Assembly: GCA_023614405.1 (NCBI GenBank) | Contig: CM042686.1 | Location: forward strand, 348,882,329-348,946,328 | DNA length: 64,000 bases | Direction of reading: 5' to 3' | Origin: Avena insularis | Lineage: Eukaryota; Streptophyta; Magnoliopsida; Poales; Poaceae | Part shown: in pieces, positions 23,439-32,815 of the stretch | How the letters are laid out: each line of letters starts with the position of its first letter | Position numbering within the stretch: the stretch's first letter is position 1 | Position numbers and translations under genes: made by a program | Notes under the pieces: model-generated | Told to the model about the DNA's origin: nothing | Database searches by the model: none | What the model saw: the letters and a program-made list of their open reading frames with translations, nothing else

Positions 23439-24017
23439 TTGCGGTATGAATCTCGCCACATTTGCACCTACAGAGAGGAGCATGGCCTCAAGAGAAGCTC
23501 TCCCCAAGCATGGTCAAGGACGCCCTGTGGGAGCGGCATGGGTCACCATGGAGGGCACGGTGGGGGGTCTGAAGCCGGATCTGGCCCAAGCATTCCTTCC
23601 GTCGGGGACCCTAGCTCCCGTGGTCATCAAGATCGAGATGACCCCGAACCTGAGAGGGTCATTGACTTCATCGTCATCCTCGATGGCCTGGACTGGCTCC
23701 TGAGGGTGGATCTCCCCCCATGGTTCGTGTGCGGTACCGAACACAACCTCTCGGCCGTGGCGCAGTAGCGCCATTCCGAGCGGCACGAGAAGTGGGAGGC
23801 GAGCATCTTGGACTTCTCCGGTGGCGAGAATTTCTTCACCTGTGGATGGCGTCGCTTCATCTCCGAGCACCATATCCAGCGCGGCTTCACACTTCGATTT
23901 AGGTACCTTGGCGAGGGGGACTTCTCCATCTTAGTGTTCGACATCCAGCTCTGTCCTGTCGACTACTCTGTGGTACCGAGGGGCGCAAGGCTCGGCCCCT
24001 GGAGGTGTGATGCCTAA
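23439..24017 (+). pseudogene. B3 DNA-binding domain gene fragment, antisense within element B
   Basis: In a single forward frame, broken only by a TAG at 23766-23768, the sequence encodes a plant B3-like domain. The start is VIDFIVILDGLDWLLRVDLP followed by PWFV (first strands). After the stop come KWEASILDFSGGENF, CGWRRFISEHHIQRG and LRFRYLGEGDFSILVFD, the classic B3 ending with GWxxFxxxH...G..L.F.Y.G...FsvxvFD. B3 proteins are plant transcription factors that bind DNA in the nucleus. The fragment ends at a stop at 24015 with no second domain. It runs opposite to gag and protease of element B, between the tandem array and the 3' LTR. The likely start is the ATG at 23439 or later, and the N-terminal ~70 codons are Gly/Ser/Pro-rich and unrecognised. 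The identification rests on motif reading only. Confidence 0.72.
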
Positions 24018-24865
24018 GCAGCTTTCAGCTCCCTTTTGCCTTGTAATTAGTACTTTTAGGATGAACTTCCCAGCCACAGGTGACACCATCTAGTGCCCTG
24101 TTCCTGTGTGGGGTTTGCAAGAAGGACTTGGTTTCTATGTCTGTAAGCGGATTTTTACGCTGTTTGTTTCTCCCTTGGCATGTTCACGGCGTCGCGACCT
24201 CTTGCTGAGGCCCACGAGGGAAGCTCGTGTTTCCTTCTCACAGGAACGACCCTCTAGGAGCGCCAAGCATGTTCGTTGAAAGGCTGAGCATCCCGGGGTG
24301 GAGCCCTCGCGAGGCGTGGTTGAGGGCAGGGTGCTTGTGGAGGCGATCTCCAGAGGCAGCGCTTGAGCGTGGTGCCAGTGGGGGCTCCCTTTACTTGTAG
24401 GACTGGCGCGTCGTAGAGTGGGTCGTGCCTGACTAGGTTGGTGAGAATCTCGGCACCTCGGGTGGGTGGCTTCCTGTAGCTTGTGGACTGCAGCGGGCCT
24501 AGGAGGTTCTCTCGAGGGGTTACTTTTGTGTGCACCCTCGAGGAGGAGTCCCCTGTTGACTTCTGGATCCCACCCTCTTGAGAGGGAGCATGGCCTCGCG
24601 AGGTTCGCGTGCCCTTCGCTAGCGCCTCTAGTGGGGGCGAACCGCGAGTGAGGTACTAACCCCTATCTCGGGTCGTATGTTTTAAGAACCCAAGTTTTTC
24701 GGCCCTGCAAAGCTTAGCCGCTGAAGAGGGTGTCCCTAGGGTCACCCCGTGGGCCTATCGAGGAGAAACCATGGGATTATGTGTTCCTTCTTTCAGCCCC
24801 CGTGACGAGAGTTTTGGGGACAAGCTGACTCACAGTCGATGGACGAGCTGCGAAGTTCTGAGCTT
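24018..24865. other. Non-coding segment of element B
   Basis: GC-rich DNA between the B3 fragment and the tandem array, with no conserved frame. Phrases with CTCGCGAGG recur at about 24303 and 24595. It may include the 3' untranslated part of the captured gene. Confidence 0.5.
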
Positions 24866-26225
24866 GACACTTTAGGTTTGACGAGCTCATGCTATGGAGG
24901 TGCAGGGCCTCATGAGCTGTAGCGAGGATTAAAATGAGGTTATGGACCATCGGTGAGGTAACCCTCGGCCGTGGTACATGCCGTAGAGTTTAGCGCTCGA
25001 TACTTTAGGCCCTGACGTGCTCGGGCTACGGAGGAGCAGGGACTCATGAGCCCTTGCAAGGACAAAAACAAGGTCAGGGACCATGGGTGAGGTAACTCTC
25101 GGCCATGAGGCAGGCCGTAGAATTTCGAGCTCGACACTTTAGGCCCTGACACGCTCGGGCTACGAAGGAACAGGGCCTCATGAGCGATCGCGAGGATAAA
25201 AACAAGGCCAGGCAGCGTGGGTGAGGTATCTCTCGGCCGTGGGATGATCCGTAGAGTTCAGAGCTCAACACTTTAGGCCCCGATGCGCTCGGGTTGCGGC
25301 GGAGCAGGACCTCATGAGCCCTCGCGAGGATAAAACAAGGTCAGGGACCATGGGTGAGGTAACTCTACGGCCGTGAGACATGCCATAGAGTTTAGAGCTC
25401 GACACTTTAGGCCATGACGCGCTCGTGCTACGGAGGAGCAGGGCCTCATGAGCCCTCACGAGGATATATATGAGGTAAGGGACCATGGGTGAGGTAACTC
25501 TCGGCCGTGGGATGGGCCGTAGAGTTCAGAGGTCGACACTTTAGGCCCTGGCACGCTTTGGCTATGGATGAGCAGGTCCTAATGAGCCCTCGTGGGGATA
25601 AAAACGAGGTTAGGGACTATGGGTGAGGTAACTCTACGGCCGTGATATGGGCTGTTGAGTTCAGAGCTCAACACATTAGGCCCTTACGCGATCGGGCTGC
25701 AGAGAAGTAGGGCCTCATGATCCCCCGCGAGGATAAAAATGAGGTCAGGGACCGTGGGTGATATAACTCTACAGCCATAAGACGGATCATAGAGTTCAGA
25801 GCTCGACACTTTAGGCCCTGAAGCGCTCGGGCTGCGGAGGAGCAGGGCCTCATGAGCCCTCGCAGGGATAAAAATGAGGCCAGGGACCGTGGGTGAGGTA
25901 ACTCTACGGCCGTGAGATGGGCCGTAGAGTTTATGGTTGTACATTTTAGGCACTAACGTGCTCGGGCTGTGGAGGAACAAGGCCTCATGAGCCCTCGCGA
26001 TGATAAAAACAAGGTTAGGGACCATGTGTGAGGTAACTATATGGTCGTGAGATGTGCCATAGAGTTCAGATCTCGACACTTTAGGCCCTGACACACGCAG
26101 GCTGCGGAGGAGCAGGGCCTCATGAGCCCTCGCGAGGATAAAAACGAGGTCACGGGCCATGGGTGAGGAAACTCTACGGCCGTGAGATAGACCGTAGAGT
26201 TCAGAGCTCAAAACTTTAGGCCATG
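24866..26225. repeat. 134-bp tandem array, about 10 copies
   Basis: The marker CACTTTAGGCCCTGAC (with variants) recurs at about 24868, 25003, 25135, 25269, 25402, 25536, 25673, 25807, 25940, 26074 and 26209, a spacing of 132-137 bp. Each unit also contains GGAGCAGGGCCTCATGAGCC and GGTGAGGTAACTCT(A)CGGCCGTG. Units are diverged by several to many substitutions. An isolated relative is seen at about 26377. The minus-strand ORFs across it (for example 25684-26211) are products of the repeat length, not genes. Confidence 0.95.
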
Positions 26226-26940
26226 ATGAGGTGCCCCGTAGACCTTACTGGGAGAGGGCCGTAGGGAAAACACCCACCGTGAGAGCCCGCACACGCGTCG
26301 TGCGAGCATCTTAGGCACCAGGAACCGTGTGACAAGGTAACTCATGGTCAGGACATTCCTATGAGTTCAGAGCCCAAAACTTTAGGTCCTGGTGCTGGCA
26401 GGGCGCCGGCCGAGTGAAGAGTACCGTCCCTAGCCCCCGCTTGTGCGGAGTGTGTGAGGGAAATCTAGCAGTGCGGTTTTCGGAGAAAATGCTTTTTCGA
26501 AGAGAAAACCAAATAGCCAACATGCGCGCGGCACAAGATCCAAGGAAGCTCTAGTAGTACAGGCTTATTACAAATGCCACCATGGCCCGCACGGGGCCTG
26601 ACGAGAGGCAAAAACCGCAAGGGATGAGGGTTTTCCAGGTTCACCTTCAAAAAAATCGCCGCACTAGGCGCGTCGTCTGGAGAAGTTTGTCCACCTTCCG
26701 GCAGCCTGGACCGCCGGCCCTCATGGCTGCTTAGCTGCCGCTGTGGGTATGGCGGGCGTTGTATGTGCAGTAGTTATAGTCTATGGAGAAGTTGGGAGCT
26801 TCCACGTCATCGCCGTCCTTGGGAGGCACTTCCTTCCTCACGAGGGTAGACGAGGGGAGGGGGGCGAACCCTTCATGAGGTCACAGGTACCGGTCATGCT
26901 CGGCTCCTCGTGAGGCGGGAACAACGCAGCTGCTTCCTTT
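26226..26940 (-). other. Non-coding region downstream of element B protease
   Basis: Minus-strand translation shows stops in all frames and no RT motif. It contains one more diverged tandem-unit edge near 26377. Confidence 0.55.
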
Positions 26941-27757
26941 ATGCCAAGGCAATCTCTTGTGCCATCATTTGCTTCCTCCTGGTGGAGCTTCTGACGTATT
27001 CTAGGGCATCCACATCCTCGGGATTGGTACCAGCGGTGGTCCTGTAGGCGTCCTCTAGGGAGTGTAAGGCTTCCACCTTATCGCAATGGACCGTGATGAC
27101 CCTGTCGCTGTTGCCGGGCATCTTGAGCATGTTGTAGGCATGGTGAGTGGTGTCCATGAACTTGGCCAGCGTAGGGTAGCTGAGGATGACATAGTACGGG
27201 AGGTTGATGTGCACCACATCAAAGTCAACAAGCTCAGTGTTGTAGTTGTCGCATGTTCTGAATGTGTGTGGTGGACCCTCTTGTCACCATGGAGAATGGC
27301 ATGGTCGGCATCAGCCTTTCCTAAGGCACTTGGATCTAGGTGAAAGTATCGGTGGAGATCACGTTCAGGGCAGCGCCTCCATCGAGGAGGGTATTCACAA
27401 CAACGATGTTGTTGATGGTGGGGGTGCAAATCGGGGGGAGCATGCCGACAGGCCTGGTGGAGACGAGGTGGTTGCTGGCGTCGAAGGTGATGGCACACTT
27501 GGACTACTTGAGCTTCGGCGAGGGGATTCCTGGTTTGGCAGTTGCGACCTCGCGAGTGAGCAGCTTGAAGTGTCGGTTGGACGTTGGTACTTGGGAGCCA
27601 CCAAGGATGCAGAGTATGGCACCTTGCGGCACCTGGTAGCCCCCCGGGTCCTTGGCGCGTGCTTGCTCCTGCGGGTGCGGATCCTGTTGCACGCGTTGGC
27701 TTGGTGGCCTCCTGGAGGGGCATCACGCCCGCTGGGGTTGTTGTTCCACCGGTTTCC
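26941..27757 (-). pseudogene. Element B protease region
   Basis: On the minus strand an aspartic protease is seen at about 27420-27350 as NTLLDGGAALNVIS (D-G-G in place of the usual D-S/T-G), preceded by CAITFDASNHLVST. After several frame breaks the typical post-protease block of plant Gypsy polyproteins follows (27217-26939): INLPYYVILSYPTLAKFM, AYNMLKMPG and VITVHCDKVEALHSLEDAY. A stop follows at 26939. The expected linker to RT is absent. At 27757 the frame is interrupted by the solo LTR; the continuation is at 31504. Confidence 0.78.
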
Positions 27758-29970
27758 TGTAACATTCCAAAAAAAATTCCTAATTTTTGGAATGTTAAAA
27801 TTAAATAAAATAAGTAAAATTCTAGTATCTAAATCTGTTAGTTGATTTTCCCAAATATTCCTATAAGAAATATATAGAGATTAATGAAGCCACCATCTTC
27901 AAACTAGTTAAAATATTACAAATATGATTCTATAATGATCTACTGAATTTTAGAAAGTTTTGGAAATAAGAATCATGTCATTTGGAGTTCATATGCAAAA
28001 GATATAAAGGTAATAAAAAATAGAAAAGAAAAAAAGAAAAGAAAAGGAGAAAAAATGAAATGGGCCGGTCCAACTAGGCCGACAAAACCAGCCAGCGCAC
28101 GGGAGCGAGGGATCGATCCCACCTCCGCTTGAAAAATCGTGCGAAAACTCGTTTTCTAAACCTACCTCTATTCAAACTACTATATCTATTTATCTACAAC
28201 TTCAAATTAACTTCCGTTTGTTTCTACTTGTTACTTACTCCAAGATCTATCTCTCCACTATCCTAAATTCCTATATAATCCCTCGGAACTACAGCTATAT
28301 CACTTTTCCTTCTCGAAATTCCGAATCTACACCTTCTAGAATCATATTTTGCTTCTAAACCTATCTAAACTTCGTCGGCTGCCTTTGGCTCCAACACAAA
28401 AGTTGTACATCTTGTCGAAATCTTTTATTTCCGACAAACCTCACCTCTTTTCATCCACCACAATCGGAGAATTCCGCAACACAATACTTAAGATTTGATG
28501 GCGTAATTCCAAGATTTTATCGCGCTCGTTTCTTCAAATCCAAATTCCTTTGGTGAAAAGGTAGATCTAATGTTTTTCCATAACTTTCATGTAGGAAGTT
28601 TTTCGATTTGATCTACAGATTTGTCTCTCTGACACAGATCCGTTTCTAATCTTTTCTGTGGCAAAATCAAGCCAAGTTGAAGCCAACTTCTCTCCTAGCC
28701 ACCGGATCTCATCCCGACGGTTAGATTCAATCGTCCCGGTCAGCTGTCTCATCACCGCCACGTCATTACTAGGTCAGCGTCTAGTCCCAGTCAACATGCA
28801 TGGTCAACCCGTCCGGTCAGCGGAATATTCCCTGGAATATTCTATTCGAATTTAAAATTGCAGATTATAGATCTAACTTGTAAAATTCATACTATGTCCA
28901 AAAATTGCGTACAATATATCAACTTGAAGATAAATTTTTTTTATTAATATATGATTAGATCTAACTTTAGCACTACCTTAAATGGTAATAAATTAAATAG
29001 TTTTAATAGCCTTTTGAAGTAATACATTCATAGTAAATTATTCGTACATCTGAAAATATAAATATTATGTCCTTAGATTCACAATTTAATGTACATTACA
29101 GATCCGATCTTAGATTAAATTGTTAACAAAGTAAGTATTTTAAATGATTTATACTCTATTAAATATTAGTTAAATCATAGAAAATGATTTTTAACTCCAA
29201 ATTTAGTAAAACCAGTTGGTACTGTTTAGTTCTGATCATTATTTAGCGTTGTTATATGAGATGATCTTACAGAAAGCCTAAATTGCATTGTTATAGTAAT
29301 TAAAGCATAGAAAAATATCTAAAATTCATTTTTGCATGATTCACATTGCTACTGTTTCCAAATTGAATTATATATCCAGTAGTATTTAATTCGAAATTTA
29401 ATATTACAGAAAAGTTAGAAGTCGAATTAGATTGAATTAAACCCCTATTTAAATCAATATAGTTCATTAATAAATTGTTTTATGCATTAGATGCCTTGTC
29501 ATATGCATCATATGTTTTAATAGTGTTCAGAATACTAAATACAACCAGTGTGACATTGTAATTCATAATGCATATATATGATCATCATTGTTTCGTTGTA
29601 TGTTTGTATTGTTGCTATGTTTGCAATTGTGTTGATTGAAATTATTTTGTCCTTACGTTAGATTGTTCGGAGAGTGCGATTGCTGCAAAAGAATTCACTT
29701 GTCACTCATAGTACAAACATAAGGCAAGTTACACCTCTTGTTCATATATTATCCCAGTTTTGAATAATATGCATGTTTGGCTCTTCAAAATAGTAGTATG
29801 CATGAGTAGGATTGTTTTGGTAAATCTACTTGGAAATATTTTGCAAGTGCGATGATATTTGTATTATGCCAAGATAGTTCTATACTTAGGATTTTCCTTC
29901 CTAGTAGGTTACCCCTGTTTTTGCTAAGTACTGCTTGCTATACTATATCTATATCTATATATATATATAT

Positions 29971-30345
29971 AGGAAAAATCCTTCTTACTTCTAGATGTAG
30001 TTACACCCACGTCTTATATACTCCCATACGAAAGTATACGTGATATTTTATCTGTTTGAGTATATTCATATACTACATCTAAGATACTTCAAATCAAGTT
30101 ACGTGAAAAAATGCAATTGGTGCCATAGTTTGCACTATATTTCTGAATACCCATTATATTTGTACGTAAAATAAGAGTATGTGAAAAATTTATACATACT
30201 ACCTAAAAAGTAGTATATATACTACCAAATAGACTTATAATACTTCATACTACGCGTATATACTCTTTGGTATGATTGATACTACCTAGATGATATGAAA
30301 CACACGTGAGTGTAGTTACACCCGGGAGTAGTATAAATATGTCCT
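29971..30345. mobile_element. MITE-like element in the solo LTR
   Basis: A 375-bp AT-rich segment with long imperfect terminal inverted repeats of about 50 bp. The left end runs from AGGAAAAATCC through GATGTAGTTACACCCACGT; the reverse complement of the right end runs from AGGACATATTT through GGGTGTAACTACACTCACGT. Both ends abut TATATATATA, so a TA target duplication is possible but cannot be delimited. There is no ORF. The superfamily is not assigned. Confidence 0.6.
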
Positions 30346-30916
30346 ATATATATAAAGTATCGTTGGGAGGGTTCGAAAGACTAGAAATTTTCTAAGTAGA
30401 AAAGCTCTTCTGAGTGAACCTTTTCCTCTCAAAACCCTCTTCAAAATAAAACTATGTTTTCTTCTTGGCGCAATGGTTGTCGGGTCAACGAGTGGAATTT
30501 GGTGGAGGACGACCGCCCAGGATTCAAAGTAATCTGCCATGTTTCAGAATTCAGAAGCTTCAAGTGCAACCACAATACATATGGGATCTGTCTTCGCTTA
30601 GTACTTAGTGGGAAACCTCACCTGGGTACCATCATTTGGAGGATTCTTTGGCACAGGCGGATCCGGAAGGTAGAGGGCTACTAAGGGAAGGCTTCGCCAT
30701 GGTCTTGTCTGTAAAAAGACTTGATCATGGATTGTGGGTAAAGTGCACAAACTCTCGAGAGTACTGCAATCTGATCGATCAGCCGTGTTCATAGAAACAG
30801 AACAACATTGAGCATCTGAAGGATGGAGCCTCTGAAGGATCTTCCTCTCTCTTTTCTAAACAAAGTTTTGAAACCCCATGGCATGAGTAATATCGACAAT
30901 GGGTGATATTTTGGGG

Positions 30917-31025
30917 ACTTGGTGTGTCATATCCAAGTAACTTGGTGTGTAATATCCAAGTGCCACTTGGTGTGTAATATCCAAGTGTTAGGTTGATTGG
31001 ACACTTGGTGCATAATATCCTCGTG
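30917..31025. repeat. Short palindromic repeat ACTTGG-N10-CCAAGT
   Basis: ACTTGGTGTGT(A/C)ATATCCAAGT starts at 30917, 30940 and 30965; a fourth diverged copy (ACTTGGTGCATAATATCCTCG) starts at 31003. Each of the first three can form a 6-bp stem with a 10-base loop. Confidence 0.9.
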
Positions 31026-31503
31026 TTCCACTCGACCCTATACTACTTAAACAATGTTTACAAAGTAGGGTAAAGATCTCCCTCCTTTTCTTCTTACTTA
31101 GAAAAAATTGGCTTTATGCAAATGAACCCAAAAGCCTACTCCTAGGCTTGCATGTAGAGTTAGTCTTATTCTTTCCATGGTCTAATTTTCCAATACATTC
31201 AAAGTATTGACCAACTCGTTTGGCTGCACGTTTCATGTGCAGAAATTGGAGATCATCGTTGAAAGGTGCTCTAGGATCACGGGTCTTCACTCAACCTAGC
31301 ATGTGGCATTGATGAGACTCCAAGTTGTATATATTTTGCTTCTGTTGTAATAATATAAACTCTAGATTATTCGATTCATGTAATAAAAACTTGTGTTTTA
31401 CATGATATTTCATCGAGTGTGAGTGCTAGCTAATGATCCAGGGACTAGCTTGTTAATCACAGGGACTTAGGATCTTTACCGGATCCTGGGTCATAACATT
31501 TCC

Positions 31504-32660
31504 TCCCTGGTTGCCCCCGCCTTCTCCGCCTCGCTCGCCTCCCGGCCTTCCCTTTCTCTAGCTGTTGCGCAGGTCATGGAGTTTCTTGAACTCATCGCAG
31601 TCGTCGGTGGGTTGGCCTGGCTTCTTGTGGAAGTGGCAGTATGAGCTGTCATCCCGCTCCCGCTCGCTGGCCCCCTCGCGAGGACTCTTTTGATCTGGCT
31701 CGACCACCATGATGGTGGCGGTCTTGCGCTTGGGATTCTTGTCTTTACCCTTGGATGAACAAGAGGCCTTGGGAGTGACTTCTGCCTCCACGAGACCGAA
31801 CATCTGCCCTGCACTTGAAGCTCGGTGGCGGTGGTGAGGCTCTCTCCCAGAATCCCGATCTTTTCCCTCATCTTGCCCTTGTAGAAGGCAGTGATGACGT
31901 TGGAGTCCGAGATCTTGGGGATCTTGTTGCGGACTCGACGGAACCTCTGCAGTAGCTTCAAGAGGGTCTCCTCGGGATGATGGCTTACCTGGCGGAGGTC
32001 GTATCGGGTGAGCGGGCGCTCGTAGGTCCCCTTGAAGTTGGAGTGAAGAGGGAGTTGAGCTCCGCCCATGAGTCGATTGACTCCTCGGGGAGGTTCATCA
32101 GCCAGGTGATGGCCGCTTCCTTCAGGCATAGGGAAACCAGTTCGCCATGACACGGTCGTCTCCTCCCGCCACTTGGACACCCGTGGTGTAAAGCTAGAAG
32201 AATTTGCACAGGTTCATGGTGTCATCGTAGAGCGCCGGCGTTTCTGGGCGGAACTTGTGCAGCCAGACCAGGCGGCGAAGGTTCTAGGTGAAGGCGAGGC
32301 AGCCGTTGGCTTGGACCACCCTGCCACTATCGAGGGATGGGCGGTTCTACTGCCTTTTGGCTGCGATTTCCTCAGCGAGACGGTCCTCACGCTCGCGCGG
32401 CGACGCTACTGCGACAGGAGATGAGATGATCTGGCAGCTGTTCACGGGTGGCGGTGAGGCGTCATTCGGCTGGGCTGCACCCCCATGTTGTCGGATAGCT
32501 GGTATACGGGGTACCCTGATCCGTTTACGTCTGGCTGCCTCAACGACCCTGAGAGGGCTTCATGAGGGAGGGTTTCCCCCCTTTGCGAGGTGGGCTAGGA
32601 CACATATTCTAGACACCTCTAGAAGAGGAGGCCACGAGGCTTACGCGGCTTCCTCCTAAG
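31504..32660 (-). pseudogene. Element B gag
   Basis: Minus-strand gag of Ty3/gypsy type. The N-terminal part at about 32290-32150 reads WLHKFRPETPALYDDTMN and GVQVAGGDDRVMANWFPY. The core is split over frames, as LCLKEAAITWLMNLPEESI then FKGTYERPLTRYDLRQV and LLQRFRRVRNKIP. The C-terminal zinc knuckle (31665-31590) is CHFHKKPGQPTDDC, a C-x2-H type. At least two frameshifts and several stops are present. At 31503 it is interrupted by the solo LTR, with the protease region resuming at 27757. Confidence 0.8.
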
Positions 32661-32815
32661 GGAAACGACAAGTGTGATTGACGCATTGGATGCTCTGGCC
32701 CCCGCGGCTCCTAGGGCCGGGACCTGGTCAAAAGTGGAGCCGAGTAAAAGAAAGTCCTTCATAGAAGGAAGCAGGGATTCAAGTCTCGTAAAGAGATTCC
32801 AAAAATTATGGTACT

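Larger units (their letters stand above)
27758..31498 (+). mobile_element. Solo LTR (3.7 kb) with 5-bp target-site duplication
   Basis: The segment starts TGTAACATTCC and ends CTGGGTCATAACA. It is flanked by perfect TTTCC copies (27753-27757 and 31499-31503), and element B's gag-protease coding continues on both sides. No primer site, coding region or second LTR lies inside, so it is a solo LTR left by recombination. It has AT-rich ends, a GC-rich block (28050-28860) and (AT)n near 29961. Orientation is inferred from the typical start of chromovirus (Tekay/Del-type) LTRs. It contains a MITE and a short palindromic repeat, listed separately. Confidence 0.82.
22471..32815 (-). mobile_element. 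Non-autonomous Gypsy element B with gag-protease, tandem array and B3 fragment
   Basis: Read on the minus strand: gag (32660-31504), a solo LTR insertion, protease region (27757-26941), a non-coding part, a 134-bp tandem array (26225-24866), a B3-domain gene fragment in opposite orientation, a purine-rich GCTCCGGGGCTAC just before the LTR, and a partial 3' LTR. No RT, RNase H or integrase is present. The 5' LTR is missing. The left end is cut by the 3' LTR of element F. The right end meets element G at about 32815 (approximate). Gag and protease style suggest a relative of the Tat clade, but without RT this is not proven. Confidence 0.72.

Noticed and set aside
25684..26211. 175-codon minus-strand ORF with repeated words
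   Set aside because: A by-product of the 134-bp tandem repeat; the repeated peptide follows the DNA unit and differs in frame between neighbouring units.
24866..26225. Regularly spaced repeats as a possible CRISPR array
   Set aside because: Whole 134-bp units repeat with no conserved-repeat/unique-spacer structure, and the context is a plant retrotransposon.
27246..27845. 199-codon plus-strand ORF
   Set aside because: Complement of the element B protease region, and it runs across the solo-LTR junction.
30454..30684. 76-codon ORF in the solo LTR
   Set aside because: Short, no motif, in DNA that behaves as an LTR.
32173..32659. Plus-strand ORFs of 83 and 123 codons
   Set aside because: Complement of the gag region of element B.
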